Below, piece by piece: positions 34,207-43,813 of a stretch of 50,120 nt of DNA. The position numbers and the translations under genes are program-made. The DNA lies in assembly GCA_963525745.1 (NCBI GenBank), contig CAURMH010000003.1, positions 1 through 50,120 of the forward strand, written 5' to 3'. The notes beneath the pieces were generated by a model. That model did no database searches. It was not told the origin of the DNA and worked only from the letters and a program-made list of their open reading frames with translations. How positions within the stretch are numbered: position 1 is the stretch's first letter; each line of letters starts with the position of its first letter. Source of the stretch: CAURMH01 sp963525745. Lineage in GTDB: Bacteria; Pseudomonadota; Gammaproteobacteria; Enterobacterales; Pasteurellaceae.

Positions 34207-35076
34207 ATGAAAACACAACTGAAAATCAGTTTAAGTGCGGTTATTTTTGCCGGACTTTTTTATGGTCAATTCGCCCTTGCTTCCCCACAGGACTGGCAAA
34301 AAATTAAACGCCCCATTCCGACAGAAACAGGCGAAGCCGAACCCATCGGCGGCTATTCAAACGGTTGTATCATCGGCGCACAAGCGCTACCGGCGACAGG
34401 AACCGGCTATCAGGTCATTCGTATGAATAAAAATCGGTACTATGGCCATCCGACCATGATTACCTATTTACAACAATTAGGGCAACGCGCCCACGCAGCC
34501 GGACTCCCTACCCTGCTTATCGGCGATATTGCCATGCCCGGCGGCGGACGTTTTTTAACCGGACATGCCAGCCATCAAATCGGTTTGGATGCGGATATTT
34601 GGTTGCGCATGGGCGCCATGTCAGCACAAGATGCGCTAAACTCTGATGGCAAAGGGCTACTGGTCGTCGATCGCAAAACACAGCGGGTCAATGAGCAGGT
34701 TTGGACGTCCAATCATGCAAAATTAATCCGATTGGCGGCAGAAGATCCGAACGTAACACGCATCTTTGTTAATCCGGCAATCAAAGTGAAACTTTGTCAA
34801 ACGGCGGGGGCAGAACGGGCCTGGTTACAAAAAATTCGCCCATGGTTCGGCCATGATTCGCACTTTCATGTGCGGCTGAAATGTCCTAAAAATGCCGCTT
34901 ATTGCGAAGAACAAGCGCCGATCCCGTCCGGTGACGGTTGCGGAGACGAATTATATTCTTGGTTCAAACCCGCCAAACCTTCTACCACGCCGACCAAGCC
35001 AAAACCACTGCCGCCGGAACCTTTTTTATGTCAACAGGTGATCAATTCGCCGAATCGGCATGAATGGCTGGAATAG
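34207..35076 (+). CDS. mepA: penicillin-insensitive murein endopeptidase
   Basis: A 289-residue periplasmic zinc peptidase of the LAS group that cuts D-Ala-mDAP cross-links. The signal peptide is MKTQLKISLSAVIFAGLFYG with cleavage near ALAS. The metal ligands are in GHASHQIGLDADIW and DSHFHVRL. Several cysteines, as in E. coli MepA, can form disulfides. The ATG at 34207 directly follows the aroC stop, so the two are co-transcribed; the frame opening at 34105 lies inside aroC. Confidence 0.95.
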   Translation: MKTQLKISLSAVIFAGLFYGQFALASPQDWQKIKRPIPTETGEAEPIGGYSNGCIIGAQALPATGTGYQVIRMNKNRYYGHPTMITYLQQLGQRAHAAGLPTLLIGDIAMPGGGRFLTGHASHQIGLDADIWLRMGAMSAQDALNSDGKGLLVVDRKTQRVNEQVWTSNHAKLIRLAAEDPNVTRIFVNPAIKVKLCQTAGAERAWLQKIRPWFGHDSHFHVRLKCPKNAAYCEEQAPIPSGDGCGDELYSWFKPAKPSTTPTKPKPLPPEPFLCQQVINSPNRHEWLE

Positions 35077-35085
35077 GAGAAAATC

Positions 35086-35853
35086 GTGGAATTCAGTATT
35101 GATATTTTAGCGATATTATTTGCCGTCGCCTTTCTGGCCGCTTTTATCGATGCTATCGCCGGCGGTGGCGGGCTCATCACAATCCCCGCGTTATTAATGA
35201 TCGGTATGCCGCCGGCAATGGCACTCGGGACAAACAAATTACAGGCCTTTGGCGGTGCCTTATCGGCTAGCCTTTATTTTTTACGCCAACGAGCGGTCAA
35301 GTTATCTGAATTTTTTATCATCCTATTCCTGGTTTTTCTCGGCTCCATTATCGGCGCCGTTTTAATTCAACTGATTGACGCCTCAATGATTAAAAAAGGC
35401 CTCCCTTTTTTAATTCTGGCGATCGGTCTTTATTTTTTACTAACCCCAAAACTGGGCGAAAACGATCGCAAACAGCGCCTTTCTTACGCTGCATTTGCAT
35501 TCTCGGCAGGTTTGTTATTAGGATTTTATGACGGTTTTTTTGGCCCCGGGACCGGTTCGTTGATGAACTTAGCTTGCGTTACCCTGCTGGGTTTTAATTT
35601 GACGAAAGCGACAGCACACGCCAAAGTGATGAATTTGACCTCAAATATTGCCGCGCTTATTTTCTTTTTATTAGGCGGACAAATCAATTGGACGGTAGGC
35701 CTTGTAATGATGACGGGAAGCGTGATTGGCGCCAATTTCGGCGCTAAAATGGTGATGAGCAAAGGAAAACAACTGATTCGCCCTATGGTGGTCATCATGT
35801 CTTTTATCATGACATTAAAAATGGCTTATGACCAAGGTTGGTTCAGCTTTTAA
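35086..35853 (+). CDS. yfcA: TSUP family transporter YfcA
   Basis: A 255-residue inner-membrane protein of the TauE/SafE (TSUP) family, with about eight helices. Characteristic are AAFIDAIAGGGGLITIPALL (about 20-39) with GTNKLQAFGGALSASLYFLR, and in the second half YDGFFGPGTGSLM. Members export or import small sulfonate or carboxylate anions; the substrate here is unknown. The start codon is GTG at 35086, with TAGGAGAAAATC in front. It follows mepA by 9 bases, as in E. coli and Haemophilus. Confidence 0.92.
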   Translation: MEFSIDILAILFAVAFLAAFIDAIAGGGGLITIPALLMIGMPPAMALGTNKLQAFGGALSASLYFLRQRAVKLSEFFIILFLVFLGSIIGAVLIQLIDASMIKKGLPFLILAIGLYFLLTPKLGENDRKQRLSYAAFAFSAGLLLGFYDGFFGPGTGSLMNLACVTLLGFNLTKATAHAKVMNLTSNIAALIFFLLGGQINWTVGLVMMTGSVIGANFGAKMVMSKGKQLIRPMVVIMSFIMTLKMAYDQGWFSF

Positions 35854-35909
35854 ACATCACAAAACTTAAAGAAAATCGACCGCACTTTTACTATCGGAAC
35901 ATCATAACA

Positions 35910-36866
35910 ATGACAAATTCTCAAAAAAATTTACGTCTTACCGCACGTGTCGGCTACCAACCTCACTGGTCGTGGTCTTATTTACGGCCTAACTATTGGG
36001 GCATTTGGCTTGGTGTTTTCGTTTTGCTTCTCTTGGCCTTTATCCCTTTTCGTCTGCGTGATAAATTCGCTGCCCGCCTCGGAAAAATCATTGCAAAAAA
36101 AGCCCATAAACCGCGTCATCGAGCCGAAATAAATTTACGCCTCTGTTTTCCCGATTGGTCTGATGAAAAACGCCGACAAGTGATCGAAGATATGTTCATT
36201 ACTGTTTCCCAAGTCATGCTCGGCATTGGCGAGATTGCCATACGCTCACCGGCGTACTTGCAACGCCGTAGTGAATTTATCGGTATTGAACATATCCGAA
36301 AGGCGAAAGCGGCAGGAGACAATATCATTTTAATGGTGCCTCACGGTTGGGCGATTGATGCATCAGGGATCATTTTACATACTCACGGCATGCCGATGAC
36401 ATCAATGTATAATCCGCATCGTAATCCGTTGGTAGACTGGCTTTGGACGGCCGTGCGGGAACGGTTCGGCGGTAAAATGCATGCGCGCCAGAATGGAATC
36501 AAGCCGTTTTTAGCCCACGTCCGTCGCGGAGACATGGGATATTATTTGCCGGATGAGGATTTCGGCGCGGAACAAAGCGAGTTTGTTGATTTTTTTGCCA
36601 CGTATAAAGCCACCCTACCGGGGTTAAATAAACTTGCCAAACTGGCAAAAGCCGTCGTTATTCCGATGTTCCCTCGTTATAACGCCGAACACGGCAAATA
36701 TGAAATAGAAATTCATCCGCCTATGCCGTTGAATGACGACCCGAAACGATCCGCTAGGGCGATGAATGAAGAAATTGAACATTTTGTTAATCCGACGCCG
36801 GAGCAATACGTTTGGATTCTGCAATTATTGCGCACGCGTAAAAACGGCGAAGATATTTATGATTAA
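35910..36866 (+). CDS. lpxM: lipid A biosynthesis myristoyltransferase (LpxM/MsbB type)
   Basis: A 318-residue membrane-anchored acyltransferase that adds a secondary acyl chain to lipid A. It has an N-terminal helix (YWGIWLGVFVLLLLAFIPF), the catalytic HX4D motif as HGWAID and the segment GYYLPDEDFGAEQSEFVDFF. Its place after yfcA and its sequence fit LpxM/MsbB better than LpxL. The ATG at 35910 (MTNSQKNLRLTARVGYQPH) is preferred over the frame starting inside yfcA at 35838. A pair of inverted repeats follows the stop. Confidence 0.9.
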   Translation: MTNSQKNLRLTARVGYQPHWSWSYLRPNYWGIWLGVFVLLLLAFIPFRLRDKFAARLGKIIAKKAHKPRHRAEINLRLCFPDWSDEKRRQVIEDMFITVSQVMLGIGEIAIRSPAYLQRRSEFIGIEHIRKAKAAGDNIILMVPHGWAIDASGIILHTHGMPMTSMYNPHRNPLVDWLWTAVRERFGGKMHARQNGIKPFLAHVRRGDMGYYLPDEDFGAEQSEFVDFFATYKATLPGLNKLAKLAKAVVIPMFPRYNAEHGKYEIEIHPPMPLNDDPKRSARAMNEEIEHFVNPTPEQYVWILQLLRTRKNGEDIYD

Positions 36867-36881
36867 AGAGCGCAATTTCAA

Positions 36882-36899
36882 CTGCCGTCAAAACGGCAG
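36882..36899. terminator. hairpin between lpxM and recQ
   Basis: CTGCCGT pairs exactly with ACGGCAG across a CAAA loop, between convergent lpxM and recQ. There is no T-run, but an inverted uptake sequence follows (about 36904-36915). It is probably a weak terminator. Confidence 0.45.
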
Positions 36900-36916
36900 C
36901 AAAATTGACCGCACTT

Positions 36917-38770
36917 TTACCTTTGGCCGGCCAAAATCGCCTTATGTTCCTGAATCAGATTCATAAATGGTCGCCCGAATCGTTCCAGTTTAATCGCGCC
37001 AACGCCGTTAATTTGTAACATTTCGTTTTGCGTCACCGGCAGATACTGCGCCATTTCCTGCAATGTGGCATCATTGAACACAATATAAGGCGGAATGTTT
37101 TCTTTATCGGCAATCTGTTTGCGTAAGAATCGCAAACGCGCAAACAAATCTTTGTCGTAATGTTGCAGCGAATTTTTATGCGGCGTAACGGCCATCCGAC
37201 TAATAGCGGAAATGCGCGGTGTAGCTAATTGGAGCGGGCGCTCTCCTTTTAAAATTGCTCTTGCCTCGATCGTTAATTGCAAGGTTGCGTTAAATTCGCC
37301 GATAACCTGCCGCACATAACCAAGATGAATCAGCTGACGAATAACCGATTGCCAATGTTCCTTGCTTTTATCTTTGCCGATTCCGTACACGCTGAGCTTA
37401 TCGTGGCCGCGTTCTATAATTTTTTGGTTTTGCATTCCGCGTAATACGCCGATGACATACTGCGCACCAAAACATTGCCCCACGCGGTAAATCGTGGACA
37501 TCACTTTTTGTGCGTCAACGAGGCCATCGTACTTTTTCGGCGGATCCAGACAAATATCGCAATTATGACAAGGCGTTTGTCTGTGCTCACCGAAATAGTT
37601 AAGCAAAACTAAACGGCGGCAGGTTTGGCTTTCGGCAAATTCACCAATGGCCTCTAATTTGTGTTGTTCAATTTGACGCTGCGGCGTTTCCGGTTTTTCC
37701 AACAAAATTTTGTGTAACCAGGCATAATCGCCCGGCTCATAAAATAATACGGCTTCGGCAGGTAAATCATCCCGTCCGGCCCGCCCCGTTTCCTGATAAT
37801 AAGATTCGATACTGCGCGGTAAATCAAAGTGAGCGACAAAACGTACATTGGATTTATTGATCCCCATGCCAAAGGCGATTGTTGCGACGACAACCTGAAT
37901 ATCATCACGCTGAAACGCTTGTTGTACGCGTTCGCGCCGGGCGGTTTCCATGCCGGCATGATATGCGGCGGCAGAAATACTTTTGCTTTTTAGATGCTCT
38001 GCGACCTTTTCCACTTTATGACGGCTGTTGCAATAAATAATCCCGCTTTTCCCTTTTTGAGCAAGCACAAAGCGGGTTAATTGCTCCATCGGCTTAAATT
38101 TTTCTTCAACGGTATAACGGATATTCGGGCGATCGAAGCTGCCGATGTATTGATACGGATGGTGCAAATTAAGATGAAGCAAAATATCACGTTGTGTTGC
38201 GTCGTCGGCCGTCGCCGTCAGTGCCATAATCGGCACGCGCGGAAAAGTTGATTTTAATCCGCCAAGCTGAGTATATTCCGGTCGAAAATCGTGTCCCCAC
38301 TGTGAAATACAATGTGCCTCGTCAATCGCGATAAAACTGACTTGACAAGGTGCAATCAGGTGAAAAAATCCTGTCGTCATGACTTTTTCCGGCGAAACAT
38401 AAAGGAGCTTCAACCGGTTAGCCAAAAGCTTATTTTGAATTTGTTGCTGTTGTTCAAGCGTTTGACTGGAATTGAGAAAATCGGCTTCAATGCCATTTGC
38501 GCGTAGTTGATCCACTTGATCTTTCATCAGCGAAATTAACGGAGAAACGACCAGTGTTAATCCGTTAAAATAAAGGGCAGGAATTTGATAGCACAGCGAC
38601 TTACCATTCCCCGTCGCCATGACGACTAACGCATCTTGGCCGTTTAATACGGCATGAATCGCTTCTTCTTGTCCGCGCCGAAAAGATTGGTAGCCGAACG
38701 TGGAATGTAAAATTTCAAGTGCGGCCGTTTTCAGTGCTGTTTTTTCGGCGGGCTGTTCGGATTGTGTCAC
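36917..38770 (-). CDS. recQ: ATP-dependent DNA helicase RecQ
   Basis: A 617-residue 3'-5' helicase. Walker A is ATGNGKSLCYQIP, motif II is DEAHCISQWGHDFRPEY and motif VI is YYQETGRAGRD. A zinc-binding RQC part follows (CRRLVLLNYFGEH, CHNCDIC), and the C-terminal HRDC domain runs from about 530 (LFARLRFLRKQIADKE). It works in recombination and fork repair. The last base of its start codon region overlaps the cyaY stop by 4 bases, so cyaY and recQ are coupled. Confidence 0.96.
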   Translation of the reverse strand: MTQSEQPAEKTALKTAALEILHSTFGYQSFRRGQEEAIHAVLNGQDALVVMATGNGKSLCYQIPALYFNGLTLVVSPLISLMKDQVDQLRANGIEADFLNSSQTLEQQQQIQNKLLANRLKLLYVSPEKVMTTGFFHLIAPCQVSFIAIDEAHCISQWGHDFRPEYTQLGGLKSTFPRVPIMALTATADDATQRDILLHLNLHHPYQYIGSFDRPNIRYTVEEKFKPMEQLTRFVLAQKGKSGIIYCNSRHKVEKVAEHLKSKSISAAAYHAGMETARRERVQQAFQRDDIQVVVATIAFGMGINKSNVRFVAHFDLPRSIESYYQETGRAGRDDLPAEAVLFYEPGDYAWLHKILLEKPETPQRQIEQHKLEAIGEFAESQTCRRLVLLNYFGEHRQTPCHNCDICLDPPKKYDGLVDAQKVMSTIYRVGQCFGAQYVIGVLRGMQNQKIIERGHDKLSVYGIGKDKSKEHWQSVIRQLIHLGYVRQVIGEFNATLQLTIEARAILKGERPLQLATPRISAISRMAVTPHKNSLQHYDKDLFARLRFLRKQIADKENIPPYIVFNDATLQEMAQYLPVTQNEMLQINGVGAIKLERFGRPFMNLIQEHKAILAGQR

Positions 38771-39081
38771 AATGATACGAATTTAACCTGTTCGCCGTGC
38801 GCCGCCACGGCGTCGGCAAGACATGTCCAAAAGGAGGTGCCGTCGTTTGCAACCCATTGTCCGTCTTTAAAGGCAAAATGGAATCCGCCTAAACGGCTCG
38901 CAAGCCAAAGTTCAAGCAAAGGTTCTTGTTTGTTAATGACAATCTGCGCCCCGTTACGAAACGTAATGGTAAATACCGAGCCTTGCGTATCGCAGTCGAC
39001 GTCGCAATCCTGTGTTTCGAAAGCCTCTTCGATGGATTGCCAAACCTTTTCAATATTTTGGTGAAATTCGGTCACATTCAT
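38767..39081 (-). CDS. cyaY: CyaY, bacterial frataxin
   Basis: A 104-residue frataxin homologue that binds iron and modulates iron-sulfur cluster assembly by IscS. The acidic first helix (MNVTEFHQNIEKVWQSIEEA) and the sheet with VFTITFRNGAQIVINKQEP and LWLASRLGGFHF are typical. I use the ATG at 39081 because the family begins there; the open frame to 39117 has no matching sequence. It is divergent from lptM-lysA, as is usual. Confidence 0.93.
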   Translation of the reverse strand: MNVTEFHQNIEKVWQSIEEAFETQDCDVDCDTQGSVFTITFRNGAQIVINKQEPLLELWLASRLGGFHFAFKDGQWVANDGTSFWTCLADAVAAHGEQVKFVSL

Positions 39082-39194
39082 AAAAACTTCTCGTACAAAT
39101 CTGATAGAATGCCGCAAATTATAAAACGTTTCGCCCTACCGACAAAATGGATTTCACTTTGGGCACATCGTTACAATTTAAAGGGTAAACAAAA

Positions 39195-39317
39195 ATGAAA
39201 AAAATCATCATGACATTATTATTAAGTTTAATGTGTATATTAGCGACAAGTTGCGGCGTAAAAGGCCCTCTTTATTTTCCACAACACGATCAATCGCAAA
39301 CAAATAAAACCTTCTAA
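39195..39317 (+). CDS. lptM: LptM (YifL) small lipoprotein
   Basis: A 40-residue lipoprotein: MKKIIMTLLLSLMCILATSC gives a lipobox with Cys20, followed by GVKGPLYFPQ, the conserved core of LptM. In E. coli LptM assists disulfide maturation of the LPS translocon subunit LptD. The ATG follows AAGGGTAAACAAAA. The gene lies 26 bases before lysA, the usual neighbour in this family. An inverted uptake core separates it from lysA. Confidence 0.93.
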   Translation: MKKIIMTLLLSLMCILATSCGVKGPLYFPQHDQSQTNKTF

Positions 39318-39343
39318 AATATCACCGCACTTGAGGATTCTTT

Positions 39344-40594
39344 ATGGATTTTTTTCACTATCAACAAGGTCAGCTTTACGTCGAACAACGATCGGTTAAA
39401 GAAATAGCCGAGCAATTCGGCACGCCGTTATATATTTATTCAAAAGCGACGCTGGAACGCCATTGGCACGCGTTTAATTCGGCTTTGGGTGACCACCCGC
39501 ACCTCATTTGCTTTGCCGTAAAATCCAATTCCAATATCGGCGTACTAAATGTTATGGCAAAATTAGGTTCGGGCTTTGATATCGTATCGCAGGGAGAACT
39601 TGAACGCGTATTAACCGCCGGCGGCGAACCGTCAAAAATCGTTTTTTCCGGCGTTGCAAAAACGGCTGAAGAGATTCAGCGGGCATTAGAAGTCGGGATC
39701 CGCTGCTTTAATGTAGAATCTGTCGCGGAGCTGTACCAAATTAATCAGACGGCTCAAGAAATGGGGAAAATCGCACCGATTTCATTACGAGTGAATCCTG
39801 ATGTGGATGCGCACACGCATCCTTATATCTCTACCGGCCTGAAAGAAAATAAATTCGGCATTAGTGTTCATGAAGCGAGAGAAGTGTATAAATTAGCAGC
39901 AAAATTACCGTACGTTGAAATTGTCGGTATGGATTGTCATATCGGTTCGCAATTGACCGAACTTCAGCCGTTCTTAGATGCAACGGATCGCTTAATTGCG
40001 CTGATGACGCAACTTGCATCGGACGGTATTCAATTAAAACATTTGGATCTCGGCGGCGGTTTGGGCGTAACCTATACAAATGAAACGCCGCCTCATCCGA
40101 CAGATTACGCTAAAGCATTATTAGCCAAACTAAAAGCGTATAAAAATCTTGAAATTATTCTGGAACCGGGGCGGGCTATTACGGCGAATGCCGGTATTTT
40201 AGTCGCCAAAGTACAATATGTGAAAAATAATGAGAACCGTCATTTTGCAATTACTGATGCGGGAATGAATGATATGATTCGCCCCGCGTTATATGAAGCG
40301 TATATGAATATCATCGAAGTTGACCGCACTTTAGATCGAGATAAAGCGGTCTACGATGTTGTGGGGCCAATTTGTGAAACGTCCGATTTTCTAGGCAAGC
40401 AGCGAACACTCGCCATCGCACAAGGCGATTTGATTGCACAACGTTCTGCAGGCGCTTATGGCGCAAGTATGTCGTCAAACTATAATTCTCGTCCGCTGAC
40501 GGCAGAGGTTCTGGTTGACGGAGATAAAGCGTCGCTAATCCGTCGGCGCCAACGTATTGAAGAACTGTGGGCATTGGAAACGATCGCAGAATAA
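39344..40594 (+). CDS. lysA: diaminopimelate decarboxylase
   Basis: A 416-residue PLP enzyme that makes lysine from meso-diaminopimelate. The PLP lysine is in CFAVKSNSNIGVL (about residue 60), and other motifs are DCHIGSQL, DLGGGLGVTY, EPGRAITANAG, CETSDFLGKQR and a C-terminal YGASMSSNYNSRP. AGGATTC precedes the start. The gene is transcribed with lptM and ends in front of a strong bidirectional terminator. Confidence 0.97.
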   Translation: MDFFHYQQGQLYVEQRSVKEIAEQFGTPLYIYSKATLERHWHAFNSALGDHPHLICFAVKSNSNIGVLNVMAKLGSGFDIVSQGELERVLTAGGEPSKIVFSGVAKTAEEIQRALEVGIRCFNVESVAELYQINQTAQEMGKIAPISLRVNPDVDAHTHPYISTGLKENKFGISVHEAREVYKLAAKLPYVEIVGMDCHIGSQLTELQPFLDATDRLIALMTQLASDGIQLKHLDLGGGLGVTYTNETPPHPTDYAKALLAKLKAYKNLEIILEPGRAITANAGILVAKVQYVKNNENRHFAITDAGMNDMIRPALYEAYMNIIEVDRTLDRDKAVYDVVGPICETSDFLGKQRTLAIAQGDLIAQRSAGAYGASMSSNYNSRPLTAEVLVDGDKASLIRRRQRIEELWALETIAE

Positions 40595-40634
40595 TTTTTC
40601 TCAATAAATAAGAAATCGAACAATGAGAAATAAA

Positions 40635-40668
40635 AAGTGGGTTGGTATCCTTAAATACCAACCCACTT
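40635..40668. terminator. bidirectional terminator between lysA and acrB
   Basis: A perfect 14-bp stem (40635-40648 with 40655-40668, AAGTGGGTTGGTAT and its inverse) has a 6-base loop. On the minus strand it is followed by TTTTTATTT, which ends the acr operon; the lysA side has a weaker T-run. Confidence 0.9.
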
Positions 40669-40701
40669 GGATTATTTATTAAATCAATTTAGGACACTCT
40701 A

Positions 40702-43700
40702 CTATGAGTTAATATGGCCTTCAATCGGTTTCACATTTTCATCAAATTCAGGCAATGGCTTATGTTCGCTGGCGATATAAGAATAAATAACCGGCAACAC
40801 AAACAATGTAAATAGAGTACCGATTGCCAATCCTGCCACAATAACGATACCGATACTAAAACGGGAAACCGCACCTGCGCCTGTTGCATAAAGCAACGGC
40901 ACAAGCCCGGCAATCATTGCCGCTGTGGTCATTAAAATCGGACGCAGACGAACTTTAGCCGCTTCGGTAATGGCTTCAATTCGGGTTTTGCCATGATTTA
41001 ACTGTTCTTCTTTTGCCACTTCGCACATTAAAATACCATGCTTGGTAATTAAGCCCACAAGGGTAATTAAGCCCACTTGTGAATAAATATTCAACGTACT
41101 GCCTGGCACACGAAGTAAACCGAAGAAGTTTAATGCTAATAATGCACCACTCACGGCCAAAGGCACGGAAATCATAATGACGATTGGATCACGTATAGAC
41201 TCGAATTGAATCGCCAATACTAAGAAAATAATAATAACTGCAAGCGCAAAAGTGACGGTAAGCGCATTCCCTTCCTGTACAAGTTGGCGCGCTTCTCCTT
41301 TAAAGTCATAATTATAACCTTGAGGCAATGTGCTGGCGGCATTATCTTGTAACCATTGGATCGCATCACCAATTGATGTGCCCGGCATCGGTACCGCGCT
41401 GATTACCGCAGAATTCAGCTGACTAAAACGCGGTAATGAACTCGGTTGCGGTTCTAAAGTGACGGAGATTAAGCTGCTTAATGGTACCGACGTGCCATTT
41501 GCGGCAGAAACATAATATTTATTAAAACTTTCCGGCGATAAACGGTTTTCACGTTTTACCTGAGAAATAATTTTATACGCCCGACCATCTATGTCCACAC
41601 GCTCAATTGTTGCCGCAGACAAAAAGCTACCTAAAGTGCGGCTGATTTGTTGCATGGTTATACCGTAAGTTCCTGCTTTTTCGCGGTCAATCTTAATACG
41701 CATCTGCGCGGTATCAAATTGAAGATCCAAATCGGTATAAACAAACTTACTGGATTTCTGCATATCCTCTAAGAATTTACCGGCGACATTCGCCAAATCG
41801 GCATATTCCTGAGAAGTGCTAATCACAAATCCAATTGGCGGGCCTTGCTCTCCGGTATCAATTTCCGGGAAGGCAAAGCCTTGTACGGAAACTTCCGGAA
41901 TGGTTTTAGCTTTAGCATTTAATTCATTTAGCACTTCGGCCTGGCTCTTAGAACGGTCTTTCCAGTCCTTTAAAGTAATCACGTTCAAAGATTGATTTGA
42001 GCTCGGCGCACCGGAAATCGTCATCGCGAATTGCACTTCCGGCGTATTATTGACGATTTCCTGATAAGGCGTCATCGCGGCTTGCACATAATCTACGTTG
42101 ACGTTTGACGGCGCGGAACCAATGGCTAAAAATGCGCCTTTATCTTCAGCAGGTGTTAATTCGCTGGACAGCGATTTAAACAAGACAGGCAAAGTTGCGA
42201 AAATAATCACTGCAAACATCAGCATACATTTTCGATTGGCCATTACTAAATCAAGCACATAGGAATAGGCATTATTGATTTTAGTTAAAGTGTGCTCCAC
42301 TCTTTGTTCAAGTTTACTCGGGGTGCTGTTTGCCTTTAATAATTTACTCGTCATCATCGGCGATAACGTTAACGCCACAATCCCTGAGATAAATACGGCA
42401 CCTGCAAGAGTCAGCGCAAATTCCTTAAAGAGCGTCCCCGTAATCCCCCCCATCAACGCCATTGGGGAATATACCGCAATTAATGCGATAGTCATGGAAA
42501 TAACCGGCACGGCAATTTCCCGTGTACCGATAATCGCCGCTCTAAATGGCGTTTCTCCCAATTTTATATGACGGTCAACATTCTCCAAAACCACAATCGC
42601 ATCATCAACCACTAGACCGATAGCCAGAATTAATGCCAATAAAGTCATTAAATTAATTGAAAAATCAAATGCTTGAAGAAGCAAAATCACGCCAATCAGA
42701 GAAATCGGAATCGTGATAACCGGAATTAAAATGGCACGGAATGAGCCGATAAACATGGTAATAACAACCAATACGATAATCGTCGCTTCAACAATGGTTT
42801 TTACCACTTCATGAATCGAATTGTTAATTGCGATAGTGCGGTCGTATAAAATATCGGATTGCATGGCATCCGGTAGATTGTTTTTAATGCTTTCGTATAA
42901 CGGACGAACATTTTCCGCCACGGTTAACGGATTCGCCGAAGAGGTCGGATTAATCGCTAATACGACGGAATCGGAGCCGTTTGCTACCGCACGGGAATTA
43001 TCACTTGATTTATTTAATTCAACTTCAGCAATATCACGTAAACGAACAAGTTTATCACCATTGGACGCCACAATAAGGTTGCCTAATTCCTCCACAGATT
43101 TCGTGGTTGTTTCCACTTTATTTTTATAAGTGACGTAATAACCGTTATCATTCCCCGCCGCCGTTTGAACATTGTTTGCAGAAAGCGCCGACATAACTTG
43201 TGTCGCCGATAAATTTTGCGCCGCCATTTTTTCCGGATCAAGCCAGATACGCAATGCGTACTCGGATGCACCAAAAATATCTACGCTCGCCACACCTTCC
43301 ACGGTAAAAAATTGAGGTTTAACAACACGCTCGATATAGTCCGTAACTTGACTTGCATCTAATTTATTGGAACGGAAACTGATGTACATAATCCCGGAAC
43401 CGCCGGTAGACGAACTGACCGTTGGATCTTCGATGCCGCTCGGTAATTCGGAACGTACCGAATTCACTTTGGCTAAAACATCGGCAAGTGCACCGTTCGG
43501 ATCGGTATTTAATTTCATTTTAACCGTCACTGTTGAAGAACTCGGGCTACTGCTTGAAGACATATAGTCCACGTTATCCGCCTGCGCCACCGCTTCTTCG
43601 ATTTTTGACGTTACAAAAGCCTGAATCAAGTTTGCATCCGCCCCGGGATACGCCGTTGACACGGTAATTACCGTCGTCGTCATTTTAGGGTATTCACGCA

Positions 43701-43800
43701 CCGCTAATTTTGAAATCGCTTGCAAACCTAAAATAATAATAAGCAAACTGATTGAAACGGCCAAAACGGGGCGACGAATAAATATATCGGTAAATTTCAT
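40702..43800 (-). CDS. acrB: RND multidrug efflux pump, AcrB type
   Basis: A 1032-residue inner-membrane RND transporter of the AcrB group. It begins MKFTDIFIRRPVLAVSISL. The proton-relay aspartates lie in IGLVVDDAIVVLENVDRH (about 399-416, TM4) and the partnering lysine in GLITKHGILMCEVAKE (TM10). Large periplasmic loops hold the drug-binding pockets. It pairs with the adaptor AcrA 13 bases upstream and needs an outer-membrane channel (TolC type) encoded elsewhere. It is about 17 residues shorter than E. coli AcrB, mainly at the C-terminus. Confidence 0.95.
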   Translation of the reverse strand: MKFTDIFIRRPVLAVSISLLIIILGLQAISKLAVREYPKMTTTVITVSTAYPGADANLIQAFVTSKIEEAVAQADNVDYMSSSSSPSSSTVTVKMKLNTDPNGALADVLAKVNSVRSELPSGIEDPTVSSSTGGSGIMYISFRSNKLDASQVTDYIERVVKPQFFTVEGVASVDIFGASEYALRIWLDPEKMAAQNLSATQVMSALSANNVQTAAGNDNGYYVTYKNKVETTTKSVEELGNLIVASNGDKLVRLRDIAEVELNKSSDNSRAVANGSDSVVLAINPTSSANPLTVAENVRPLYESIKNNLPDAMQSDILYDRTIAINNSIHEVVKTIVEATIIVLVVITMFIGSFRAILIPVITIPISLIGVILLLQAFDFSINLMTLLALILAIGLVVDDAIVVLENVDRHIKLGETPFRAAIIGTREIAVPVISMTIALIAVYSPMALMGGITGTLFKEFALTLAGAVFISGIVALTLSPMMTSKLLKANSTPSKLEQRVEHTLTKINNAYSYVLDLVMANRKCMLMFAVIIFATLPVLFKSLSSELTPAEDKGAFLAIGSAPSNVNVDYVQAAMTPYQEIVNNTPEVQFAMTISGAPSSNQSLNVITLKDWKDRSKSQAEVLNELNAKAKTIPEVSVQGFAFPEIDTGEQGPPIGFVISTSQEYADLANVAGKFLEDMQKSSKFVYTDLDLQFDTAQMRIKIDREKAGTYGITMQQISRTLGSFLSAATIERVDIDGRAYKIISQVKRENRLSPESFNKYYVSAANGTSVPLSSLISVTLEPQPSSLPRFSQLNSAVISAVPMPGTSIGDAIQWLQDNAASTLPQGYNYDFKGEARQLVQEGNALTVTFALAVIIIFLVLAIQFESIRDPIVIMISVPLAVSGALLALNFFGLLRVPGSTLNIYSQVGLITLVGLITKHGILMCEVAKEEQLNHGKTRIEAITEAAKVRLRPILMTTAAMIAGLVPLLYATGAGAVSRFSIGIVIVAGLAIGTLFTLFVLPVIYSYIASEHKPLPEFDENVKPIEGHINS

Positions 43801-43813
43801 TCGCTTTTCCTAA